Below are positions 46,234 to 55,945 of a DNA stretch of 64,000 bases, piece after piece. This DNA is from Artemia franciscana. Its lineage: Eukaryota; Arthropoda; Branchiopoda; Anostraca; Artemiidae. Within the stretch, counting starts at the first letter, position 1. The number at the start of each line of letters is the position of its first letter. Under the pieces are notes generated by a model. The model worked only from the letters and a program-made list of their open reading frames with translations, did not search any database and was not told the DNA's origin. The stretch is taken from the NCBI RefSeq assembly GCF_032884065.1, contig NC_088872.1:3844001-3908000 (forward strand), in the 5' to 3' direction. The position numbers and the translations under genes were made by a program.

Positions 46234-46391
46234 CGAAAAAAAACCCAGTAAGGGTAAACTATCAAAGATTTAAGCAATTAAGCCAGGCCAAGTAATATGA
46301 GGTTGTGTCACAAATAATATTAGATTGTTCCGGTTATTTCTTCTTCCTTTTCGTTTATATAATAAATACTATAGTTTTCAATAAGTTTTCA

Positions 46392-46625
46392 AACATTAAA
46401 ACTTAAAACGAAACGAAATTACTCCGTGTGTGAAAGGGGCTGTTCCCTCCTCAACGTCCAGCTCTTTACGCTACAGTTATTTACTGTTTTATAAAGTAGA
46501 ATTGAGAGAAAGAGTCAAACTTTAGCGTAAAGAGCGAGATGTTGAGGAGGGAACAGCCCCTTTCATACACGGAGTAATTTATGTTTGTTTTAAGTTTTAA
46601 CGTCGCTCCTTACTTTCAGTTAAAA
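46392..46625. repeat. Family P palindrome, truncated (arm 2)
   Basis: Counterpart of 362-592, with the same missing end. Confidence 0.8.
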
Positions 46626-46734
46626 AAACTTGTTTTTTTATTTCATTTCAGAACGTTTTTGAGTTAATGCATGTTCTGATTTCGGCTCTCCGCAGATGAA
46701 TAACTAAATTTAAAAAAAAACTAGTTTTTTTTTT

Positions 46735-46990
46735 TACTATAAGTAAGGAGCGACATTAAAACTTAAAACGAACAGAAATTAATCCGTATATGAAGTGGGT
46801 TGTTCCGTCCTCAACGCCTCGCTCTTTACGCTAAAGTTTGACTCTTTGCCACAATTCTACTTTTCAAAACAATTAAAAGCTTTAGCGTAAAGAGCGAGGC
46901 GTTGAGAAGGGGACAACCCATTTCATATACGGATTAATTTCTGTTTGTTTTAAGTTTTAATGTCGCTCCTTACTTACAGTTAAAAAAACT
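46735..46990. repeat. Family P palindrome (arm 2; outer end of visible homology)
   Basis: Counterpart of 1-258. Because arm 1 is cut by the window edge, the duplication could extend beyond this point. Confidence 0.85.
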
Positions 46991-47059
46991 AGTTTTTTAA
47001 ATTAATTTCTGAACGTTTTTGAATTAATGCATGTTTGATTTTGGCTCTCCACACATAAA

Positions 47060-47452
47060 TTATTAACTTTGACTTTGGAGAAAAATTGAGCGTGGGAGGG
47101 GGCCTAGGTGCCCTCCAATTTTTTCGTTACTTAAAAAGGGCACTAGAACTTTTCATTTCCGTTAGAATAAGCCCTCTTGCGACATTCTAGGACCACTTGG
47201 TCGATACGATGACCCCTGGAAAAAAACAACAAAAATTAAACAAATAAACACGCACCCGTGATTTGTCTTCTGGCGAAAAAATACGAAACTTTACAAAAAT
47301 ACGAAACTTCTGAAACTTATATGTTTAAAATCAGCATGAAAATCCAATTCTTTTGATGTATATTTTAGCATCAAAATACCGTTTTTTAGAGTTTCGTTTA
47401 CTATTGAGCCTGGTCGCTCCTTACTACAGTTCGTTACCACGAACTGTTTAAT
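47060..47452 (-). mobile_element. Family H repeat with internal deletion
   Basis: From GAGCGTGGGAGGGGGCCTAG to the head hairpin at 47,427-47,446. The middle ~150 bp (TACAATCTTA..TTTTAGAAAATAG part) is missing; ACGAAACTT is locally duplicated. Confidence 0.6.
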
Positions 47453-47795
47453 TAAAACGAAATTTGCATATTTATTTTTTTGGCTAAATGGATTTCTAAT
47501 ATATTTGGTCGAATGATTCTTAGAAAAAAGGAGTGGAAGAGGAGGCCTAGTTGCCCTCCAATTTTTTGGTTACTTAAAAAAGTAACTAGAACTTAGTTTT
47601 TTACGAACGTTTTCATTAGCAAAAGATATATATAACTTACGAATTAGCTTACGTAACGAGCTTCTATATTTATATGTTTTTGTTAAAAATATGAGGGGGC
47701 TCTCCCACTCGTCCCTACCTTGCTCTTTACACTAAAGCTTAAATTTTGTCCCAATTCCTTATGACCTCTGGATTACAAAGGCCGCAGAATAAATA
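47453..47795 (-). repeat. Linker and partial variant palindrome
   Basis: AAAACGAAATTTGCATATTTA, GGAGGCCTAGTTGCCCTCC, ATATAACTTACGAATTAGC, then TATGAGGGGGCTCTCCCAC to GGCCGCAGAATAAATA. Cut at 47,795. Confidence 0.65.
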
Positions 47796-47844
47796 TTAGT
47801 ATTTCCAATATTAATCATTAGAAACAGTATTTCTAACAGAAACT

Positions 47845-48013
47845 CAGTGTTGCCACTCCTAGTGATACATCACTATTTCTAGTGGTTTTTATTTTGCCTA
47901 AGCAAAAATATCGTTAAATCAGTAAACAAATCACTAGATTATTGAATATAATCATTAAATCAACCATAAAATCACTAAAATCTAGTGTTTTTTCTCACTG
48001 GGTGGCAACACTG
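47845..48013. mobile_element. hAT-type MITE
   Basis: Terminal inverted repeats CAGTGTTGCCACTCCTAGTGA (left) and CAGTGTTGCCACCCAGTGA (right, reversed); length 169 bp; no coding capacity. CAGTGTTGCC-type ends with 8-bp duplications are characteristic of hAT elements. The flanking 8-mers CAGAAACT and CACGCACT agree at 5 positions only, so the duplication is decayed or absent. Confidence 0.7.
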
Positions 48014-48171
48014 CACGCACTGCTCGAAACACAAAAATCTTTTTGGGTTCTGTGCAAATGACATTCTAAGCGTTCGAATGCTTAGGAGCTACTATCCCTA
48101 CTCCTGTCTGTGGTAATATATGCTCTTCTTAAGCTTGACTATTCATTTTAAATTATGAAAATCTTAAGATT

Positions 48172-48249
<78 letters not shown>

Positions 48250-48719
48250 CTTATAAAATTCTGTTTCTGTATACTATTTCACGCTTATAGCTTCCCTTTT
48301 TTCAATATAAAAGCTAATAGCTAATGTGACCGTGGTAATAACCTAGTGATTTTTATGACGCTATTTGGGTTCTGGATGATCAGTTTTCGACTGGAGCAGA
48401 GCAATCATAATGTACTGTAATGAACTTCTTACACGGTGAAATATCAAGGTCCTTAAGAGAGTGCAATTAAAAAGTTAAGAGGGTGATTCCTGCTATCACA
48501 ATGGGGTTGGTAGTCTGTCAGTAGTCGGGACACAATTGAATACTAATGTTAACTCTGTAAAAACTAGGAGTCGATTGTCTTTAATGGTTATTCTTTATTA
48601 TTATAAAAGTTTAAAAAATTATTGCTAAATATATCTTGTACCTTATAATGCTAATAACTTACTTCTTTTTAACAGATTAGATTTTTTTTAATTAATTTTT
48701 TTCAACTTAAAGTAAGAAG
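48014..48719. other. Unassigned DNA with an (AT)n microsatellite
   Basis: (AT)n from about 48,175 to 48,246; otherwise AT-rich sequence without a gene. Confidence 0.7.
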
Positions 48720-48868
48720 CAGTGTAGTGAAAAGTACTTCAAATTTGTACTTAAGTATCAAGCATTAAGTACCAGACCATATTTGTACTTAAGCAGTACA
48801 TGAGTTTTAAGTACAGAACTTATACTTAAATAGTACTTCAAGTAATACTTAAGTACAACTCCACTAGA
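48720..48868. mobile_element. MITE with AAGTACTT subterminal motifs
   Basis: Ends CAGTGTAGTGAAAAGTACTT and, reversed, CTAGTGGAGTTGTACTTAAG. Inside, AAGTACT and AGTACTT recur about ten times in both orientations. Probably hAT-type by its CAG.GTAGTG end; no genes. Confidence 0.5.
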
Positions 48869-49268
48869 CCCATTTCTAGCTCAGTCATATCTAGTCGTAT
48901 AACGAAAATAAAACAAAGTCGTATAATAAATGCAAAATGCAGTTTAAACAAATAATTAAACACCACGAAAGACAGTAGAGCTCCGCTTCTTTGAACGTTA
49001 GTTAGTTATAAACAGTAACAGTGCCACATGTATCCACGAAAATGGATGACGAATGGATGACGAAATGGATGACTTTTGGACGACGAAAGTCATCCAAAAG
49101 TCTGTCAAAGTAACTAATTACGGGATTCTAGGTAGTTCTGGGAATTCTTCAAGGGTTTTTTTTTCTTTTTCCATTTAGTCAGAACTGCACTGTTCTAGGT
49201 CAAGAAACATTGAAAGAAGTGAAGCCTCCCTTGCTTAAGGTTAAGGATTTGTCTTCTGGTGGAGATGC
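48869..49268. other. Unassigned DNA with overlapping hairpins
   Basis: No gene. GGATGACTTT/AAAGTCATCC (49,067/49,086) and GACTTTTGG/CCAAAAGTC (49,071/49,094) overlap, so only one stem can form at a time. Confidence 0.4.
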
Positions 49269-49804
49269 TGGTACTGGTAATTTGCTTTTAGCACTTCTAA
49301 GTGCTCAAACCTGAGGTCTCATAGAAAATTCCTTCGTAGAGACGTAGTAATTCCTTCGTAAGAACCAAAAAGAAGAATTCTAGTAAAAGATCGAGACGTC
49401 GTGTTGTGTACAAGCACAATATTCGTGTAACTGTCACTCTTTTTTCCAACAAGCCATAAATCTTTTGTTTTTCAAGGTTTCTTTTTCTGGTTAAAAAATA
49501 CTATTGTACAATTTTACTGTTAAATAAACAGGAAGTTTATATTTATTTTTTAACAAACATTTCGGCAGCCAAAAAACAAATTTTTCACCTCTACCCGAAT
49601 TGAGCTGTATTTTCTCCAACAAGAATATTTATTATCGAACGAAGTAAAATCCGTCTGCCGAAGCGAGATTCGATTCCTTTCAGAGCTATGGAAGCTCCCA
49701 TAAAAGGACTAGGGTAGCGATACCCTCCCTGGTACTGGTAATTTGCTTTTAGCACTTCTAAGCGCTCAAACCTGAGGTCTCATAGAAAATTCCTTCGTAG
49801 AGAC
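49269..49804 (+). repeat. 75-bp direct repeat flanking a 386 bp segment
   Basis: TGGTACTGGTAATTTGC..TTCCTTCGTAGAGAC occurs at 49,269-49,343 and 49,730-49,804 with a single visible mismatch (GTGCTC/GCGCTC). The segment between is unrelated to either side. Near identity implies a recent event compared with the decayed surroundings. Confidence 0.7.
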
Positions 49805-50027
49805 AAAATGGATTCTCCGGTTGAAAAAAGTCTTTCAATAGCTGAAGATGGCAATACGCAGTTGTATAACGAAAAACTTGTTGCACATGAGAGTAATCCT
49901 TAAGAGCGCAATGATCCCTCTGTTTGTCCCCTAAAGACTGCAAAACCTCTCACTTTGTTAACTGCAGAGTAGACGGTGATGAATCACTCTCATCTTCTGA
50001 AAATTCTTAGAAACCATCACCTGAAAA

Positions 50028-50306
50028 GTGGCTGGACTTGTCGTCATCAGGATCTTTTCTTCTCATCATTTTAGCCTCCTCAACCAACATTGTTGCAGCT
50101 GCTTTTCTCCAGCTGTCGGGGAATATTCTGTTTTGGAACATGGGCGTGCTGCATGTTGTGAGCATCCCCTGGAAACTTTTATCTCAATTAAAAATGTTCC
50201 TTGTGTAAAGTCCTCCCACCCCATGAAATTTCCATGTGGAAATTTTTTGTATATATTTCCAATAATGAATACAAGACGTAAACCATGGTCAAATTGCGAA
50301 GCCTGA
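50028..50306 (+). pseudogene. Possible hAT transposase C-terminal relic
   Basis: The frame reads SLLNQHCCSCFSPAVGEYS and HPLETFISIKNVP. This recalls the hAT dimerisation region (SERVFS.AG..S..R..L.P..LE.LI.IK). It is diverged: the SER of the family is not preserved and a stop lies shortly upstream. Judged from pattern only. Confidence 0.3.
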
Positions 50307-50309
50307 ACC

Positions 50310-50560
50310 TAATGGCTATCTCGAATTTTTGATTGGATGTCTTTGGGGAAAAAGTGGAATGGGAGGGGATAGCTTTCCTCTCATCTTTTTGTTACTTAAA
50401 AAGGGCACTAAACCCTTTAACTTCAGTTAACACGTATCCGTAATCTTTATTCTGTCAGAAAAGAGAAAATTCTCTGTTATTTTAGATAGGAACTTGAAAC
50501 TTCTGCAGCGGGGTTCCGTGATATGTTAAATCAGATAGTGTGATTTTTGTCAAGATTAAA
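50310..50560 (-). mobile_element. Diverged family H fragment
   Basis: ATGGCTATCTCGAATTTTTG, GGAGGGGATAGCTTTCC, TTACTTAAAAAGGGCACTA, TAGATAGGAACTTGAAACTTC, TAAATCAGATAGTGTGATTTT. Clearly related to family H but much more diverged than other copies; it runs into the palindrome at 50,577. Confidence 0.55.
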
Positions 50561-50576
50561 TAAAAAAGCAAGTTTT

Positions 50577-50830
50577 TTTAACTGAAAGTAAGGAGCGACA
50601 TTAAAACTTAAAATGAACAGAAATTAGTTCGTATATGAAAGGGGCTGATTCCTCATCAACGCCCCGCTCTTTACGCTAAAGTTTGACTCTTTCTCTCAAC
50701 TCTTCTTTTTAAAACAGTAAAAAACTTTAGAGTAAAGAGCGGGGCGTTGATGAAGAAGCAGCCCCTCCCATACACGAAATAATTTCTCTTCGTTTTAAGT
50801 TTTAATGTCGCTCCTTACTTTCAGTTAAAA
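50577..50830. repeat. Family P palindrome
   Basis: Complete copy with both AACTGAAAGTAAGGAGCGAC ends and GCTGATTCCTCATCAACGCC in the left arm. It sits directly against the Penelope-like fragment. Confidence 0.8.
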
Positions 50831-50877
50831 AAAACTGTTTCTTTTTTTTAATTTGTGAACGTTTCGTCAAAAAAAGA

Positions 50878-51080
50878 TAAATGATCTGGATATCCAAGTG
50901 GGTGATTCAAAGCAGATTCAAACTCAATATCTTTACTTTTAGACTTTACGAAATTTATTTATTGAAACCTATTGTTCGTTCACTCTTTTTCCTAATTGCT
51001 GACGGGTTTTGCCAATGTAAAACTTGCCACATGAACACGGGACTCTCTAAATACCACTCCGAAGTATAAGATTAGTTTTA
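50878..51080 (-). mobile_element. Penelope-like element fragment (GIY-YIG endonuclease)
   Basis: On the - strand: CGKFYIGKTRQQLGKRVNE, preceded by RSGI and RVPCSC and followed, in another frame, by FESALNHPLGYPDHL. This is the GIY-YIG endonuclease end of a Penelope-like retroelement (S.VY.I.C.CG..YIGKT.R.L..R..EH, then ESALNHH). A broken fragment of about 200 bp; no RT was found nearby. Confidence 0.7.
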
Positions 51081-52408
51081 TCTTTCCTAGAATTGAAAAA
51101 TCATTCAACGTTTAGTCCTTTTGGCCGCTCAGCTGAGGTCCTTGAAAAAACATCTGCTTTGTTTTTTTTGCTTTCCTTGCAACTGGCTGAAAGTCACTCT
51201 TGTTTCTTTTGTTGGCGCTTCGCGCCACCCCAACACCTAGTTCAATATAATTATTCCCGTCGTAATGCGCTACACATTTGTCATTGTGTTTGCGCGAAGA
51301 GGCCGAGTCATGAAAAAAGATCTCGATTGAATGTGTTTCAAAAATCTTTAATGGAAAGTAATGGAAAGTGCCCATTAAATTGAATTAAAATTATTAAAAT
51401 TTAGAAAAAACTTAAATAATTAAAATCAAGTTAATTTTTTCTTGTAATTCAAAGCAAAATTAAATAACTCTAATACATTAAAATGATTTATCGTTGTGCT
51501 AAAAAAGAAAAAAAAGGCACTTTGCCTTATTCGAGAAAAAACGTTACAGGTTCAGGGAAAAAACATTCTAGTACGTCTAGCTTAGGTTCTAACTTTTTAC
51601 TACCTAGCTTTACCTAGACTTTTCTACCTAGACTAGTGATACCACCCTCAGTCCTTTACTTTTTGGCTATTTCCAATGTATGGGACTGTTCATAGCCATT
51701 CAACTCACTACAAGTAATGTATAAGCACGAATGATAATATAATTTTATTTGACGAATCCATACAGAACATTTTCGCAGCCCCTGCTAATAAAACCCCTAA
51801 GGACTTCAAAATTTTAATTAGACAATCTCATATAATTACTCAAAACTAAACCTTTATTTTATGCTATTTCGAGAGTCTCTATAAGGCATAGTTTGGCAAC
51901 CAGGTAATTACAAATCTTTTCTTTTTCACTTTTGATGTCAAGTCACTCCCATGCTTAAAATCACCCTGAGCTACGATACCTCTTATCCATTCCCAAAGAG
52001 GTATAAATTGTGTGAACCAAGGATATGGCGTGGAGGATGGGGCTGAATGAAAAGCACAATAAGTTCTAAGCAGAGAATCACTTTTCTTTAGTTGACACCC
52101 CATCCTTTACTCTAAACATGTCTTAAATGATAGACTTTAAGTCTATTATTTATCTTAGAGTTTTGGAAAATAGAAAGATAAATCTGTGAATAAAGATTGG
52201 GATTTCGGAAACCACTGTTATAATAGTGGCCAAGTGTGGCTATGAAACAACTTTAAAAGGCAGTGGAAGATTCGTTAATTGTTTTCTAGTGGAATTGTCT
52301 AAAGATAGTCTTACATGCCCATTTGACTGTCTGTATGTCAAACAATAAGTCATACGAAAAATGGGGCCCAATCCCAATTTTTATTGCTATAATAAAAGAG
52401 ATGTTAGG
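51081..52408. other. Unassigned DNA
   Basis: No recognised gene or repeat. The overlapping frames at 51,093-51,383 on both strands have no domain and are not called. Confidence 0.5.
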
Positions 52409-52860
52409 AACTTAGGATGGCTAGGCCAAATGTTACCGATAAAGGATGAGCGATTGTCGAGGGCTGCTTTTTTTGGCTTTCCACCTTGGGCCAACCAAAT
52501 GGGATGAAAGGAGATTCTAAATTATTCTCTTAGGAAATTGGAGGCTCGTGGGAAAAGGTAAAAATAGAAGCAGGATTATTGGTTGGGGGTAAGGGGGGCA
52601 CTTTCACCCAAAAATACGGTGAAAAAATTATTACATAGCCCGTGCCCCTTTAATCTCCGGATTTAGACCCCTTTTGCCCCCCAGCTATAAATGCTAGAGC
52701 TGTACCCCTGGAACCCTGGAAGGGTATAGAGATCTGTACCTTGGGGAAGCTTTGAATAGAATGGGTTGAGAGAGGAGTGTGAGCATTTGTGTAGAGTTCC
52801 GGTGGCTTGGAGCCGCAGTGTGTTGTTAATACTAATGGTAGTAGTCACATTATCATGAAA
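52409..52860 (+). mobile_element. LINE ORF2 C-terminal fragment with a nested repeat
   Basis: The frame NLGWLGQMLPIKDERLSRAA, FFGFPPWANQMG (52,409-52,507, then TGA) matches the closing part of many non-LTR ORF2 proteins (RWLGHVLRM.DERL....LFG.P). A ~150 bp dispersed repeat (52,573-52,720) is inserted. The tail then resumes with LGEALNRMG and CVEFRWLGAAVC, as at 4,335-4,490. Ends in GTAGTAGT-like simple sequence. Confidence 0.65.
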
Positions 52861-53574
52861 TACAAGACATCCCCTTTAGCCTATTCTGTATTAACAAAAG
52901 CATAGTTTTAACTTTTTTTAGGAGTAGCAGAAGGATAATACGTCAGACGCGTACCTCTTTAGCATAACTAGTTACAAAACCATAAGCCTTTGACCTATAT
53001 TCAGGTCATAACAATTATATGAATAAATTTTTTAGAAATAGATCACAGGAATAAATCATTCGCACAACCGGTTACTATCCATGTAACGATTTGGGTGAAA
53101 GACCTACATATTCATGTCATAATAATTTCATTTGCATACATACATGAGGCCCTAGCAACCAGCCATAGCAACCAGATCCAATATAAGCCTGGATTATCAT
53201 CATATTCATGGGAATGAGTGCTTATATCAACACTTCTTCTAGGAGGAACGTCTGGTTATCCATGTATCAACCTCCAAGGCCCCAAATACCCCTCCCTGCC
53301 CAATCATTTGCTCCCTCTTTTGTGCTCTTTTTTAAGAAATTTATTATTTTAACTTTTTTTACATTAAATTTTTTTCTTACTTGTCGATTTTTTTAACTTT
53401 TTTTTCATGTCTTAAAATGGCATAAAATATACATAAAACAAAAAAAAATCGCAGATGATATTTTTGAAATATGAAATTCAAAAATATAGACATGTTAGTC
53501 TTGATTTTTCTTATTACAAAAACAATGTTTGAAGTGACATTTTATTTTCTTTTTTTTACTTAGAATTTTTTGGG

Positions 53575-54030
53575 GCAAATTGATAAAGTCGTATATATTC
53601 CAAGTGACGAGACGCTAGCCCTATGAGGAAAACGTTACAATACACCCTTTTGAAGAGTATTGCTTAGTATTGGACTATGCATAAACCTGAAATTAATAAA
53701 GTTGTATATATTTTAAGCGATGACAAGAAAGCCTTATAAGGGAAATGATACAATAAAGTTTTTTGAAGAGTATTCCTTAGTATTGGAGTATGCATAAAAT
53801 GATACAATAAACCCTTAAAATAATTAAAGGTAATTAATATTAATATTTGAAATTAATAAAGTCAAATATATTTTAAACGATGATACGACATCCCTAAGCG
53901 GGATATTATACAATAAAGCCTTTTAAAGAGTATTGTTTAGTATTGGGATATACATAAAGGTAACATTAATAAATTCATGTATATTTTAAGTGATGATACA
54001 TAAGTCCTATGAGGCAAATGATGTAATAAA
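53575..54030 (+). repeat. ~115 bp satellite, left arm (about 4 units)
   Basis: AAAGTCGTATATATT (53,585) recurs as variants at 53,699, 53,858 and 53,971. Each is followed by GATGATACGACA.CCCTATGAGG, ATACAATAAAGCCTTTT and GAGTATTGCTTAGTATTGG. One unit carries a ~45 bp AT-rich expansion. Confidence 0.75.
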
Positions 54031-55880
54031 GCCTTTTTTGGTGACTGAGTATCAAAAATTTAACAGAAAAGCACTTTTGCACGAACAATCTTTGCACGTA
54101 CTTAATTTCCGAGTGTTTTAGTTGTTAACTGAGCATCAAAAATTTAATAAAAACTCATTTGACCGCTATAAACTGTGGGAATTGATAAAATACGAGATTT
54201 TTAATTGCTAACAGAGAACCAAAAAAATTAATAATTCACTTATGACTACAACAAACCCATTTTCTTGGTAAGTTATAAGTCTTTTGATTAGTGACTGGGT
54301 ATCAAAAAATTAATTAAACCACCTTTGCATGGAACAAACTCAATTAGTAGGTAAATTCCAAGTTTTTTAATTGGTGACTGGGTGTCAAAACAATTAACAG
54401 AAAAACACTTTTGCAAGGAGCCAACTCAGATAGCAGATAAATTATGAATGTCTTAGTTGGTGATTGAGCATCAAAATCTAGTAAAAGCACTTTGGACTTA
54501 AATAAACTGAGGGGACGTGATAAATTCTTAGTGTTGTTTTTACTGACAGAACACCAAATAAATAATTTAAGAGCACTATAGCATTGAAGAAACTCAACTA
54601 GAATGTAAATTCTGAATGTCTTAGTTGCTGACTGTTCATTAAAAATGTGATAAAAGCACTTTTGACTGCAATAAACTGAGGGAGTTCATAAATTCTGATT
54701 GTTGTAGTGGCCGATAGAGTACCAAGGAGTATTAATAAAGCACCTTTGACAGCAACCAACTCAGCTAATTTGTATATTCCAAGTCCTTAAAGTGGTGACT
54801 GGGTATATAAAAAAACCGCTTTCTTTATTCGCATACGACAAACTCAGCTAGTAGGTGAATTTGAGCTGTCCAAGTTGCTGATCAAGCATCAAAATTCTAA
54901 TAAAAGTACTTTTGAGCACAATAAAACGAAGGAACTTGATAAATTCTGAGTGTTTTAGCTGGTGGCTGAGAACCAAAAAATAATAATAGTACTTTTGACT
55001 AAAACAAACTCAGATACTTGATTAATTTTAAGTCTTTTAATAGGTGACTGGGTATCAAAAATTAATAGAAAGGAACATTGGCATGGAACAAACTCAGATA
55101 GTAGGTATATTCCAAATGAACCAAATAAAGTGACTGAGTTTTGGAATATAATAAATGCACTTTCGACTACAATAAACAGAGGGGACTTGATGAATTCCGA
55201 GTGTTATGGGTGCTGATAGAATAACAAAAAATTTATAAAAATTCATTTGACTACAACAAACTCAGCTACTTGGTAAATTCCAGGTTTTTTAATTGGTGAC
55301 ACCTTATCAAAAAATTTGATTATAACACTTTTGAGTGCAACAAACTCAGCTAGCTAGTAAATTTTGAGACATTTAATTGGTGACTGAGCATAAAAGAATT
55401 AAATAAAGCACTCGGGTAAATCCCGAGTGTCTTATTTGCTGAGTGAGTATAAAAAATTAATAAAAGCACTTTTAACTAAAATATACTCAGGCAGATGATA
55501 AATTTACTGTGTTTTAATTGCTGGCTGAGTACCCCAAAAAACTAATTTAAACATTTTTGACCAATTCAAATTCAGCTACTTGGTAAATTCCAATTGTTTT
55601 ACTTGGGGATTGAGTATAAAAAAAAACAATTAAAAAAGCACTTTTGCTTGGAACAAACTTAGCTAGTAGGCAAATTTCGTATTTTTGTGTTGATGACTGA
55701 ACATCAAAATTTAATAAGTGCAATTTTGACTAAAATAAACCGAGGGAGTTGATAGAGTCTGCGTTTTTTAGTTGACAAAGGAGCATCATAAAAAATTAAT
55801 AAAAGCACTTTTGAGTTCAACAATATCAGCTAGCTTGTAAATTACGAATGTTTTCATTACCGATAGTTAACCAATTTTAA
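54031..55880 (+). repeat. ~250 bp higher-order satellite, left arm (about 7 units)
   Basis: Three ~84 bp monomer types alternate. A has GCATGGAACAAACTCAG.TAGTAGG. B has GACTACAATAAACTGAGGGA.TTGATAAATTC. C has GACTACAACAAACTCAGCTACTTGG. Monomer B recurs at 54,671, 54,921 and 55,172 (250 and 251 bp). A monomer is missing between 54,502 and 54,671 (~170 bp). Confidence 0.75.
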
Positions 55881-55945
55881 GTTAGGGGTGTTTAGGTTAG
55901 GTTAGTGTGGCCGGCCACGCTAACCAAACCTAGACGATCCTAACT
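55881..55945. repeat. Centre of the inverted repeat: GGCCGGCC with head-to-head TTAGG motifs
   Basis: TTTAGGTTAGGTTAG (55,891-55,905), then TGT, GGCCGGCC (55,909-55,916), ACG and CTAACCAAACCTAG (55,920-55,933). A nearly perfect palindrome with no loop, the GC-richest point of the region. TTAGG is the arthropod telomere repeat; the two sides face each other. Confidence 0.8.

Noticed and set aside
50028-50306. Calling this frame an intact gene
   Set aside because: Similarity to hAT C-termini is weak, and the frame begins after stops; kept only as a low-confidence relic.
55891-55933. True interstitial telomere array
   Set aside because: Only two to three TTAGG units per side; reported as a hypothesis, not annotated as a telomere.
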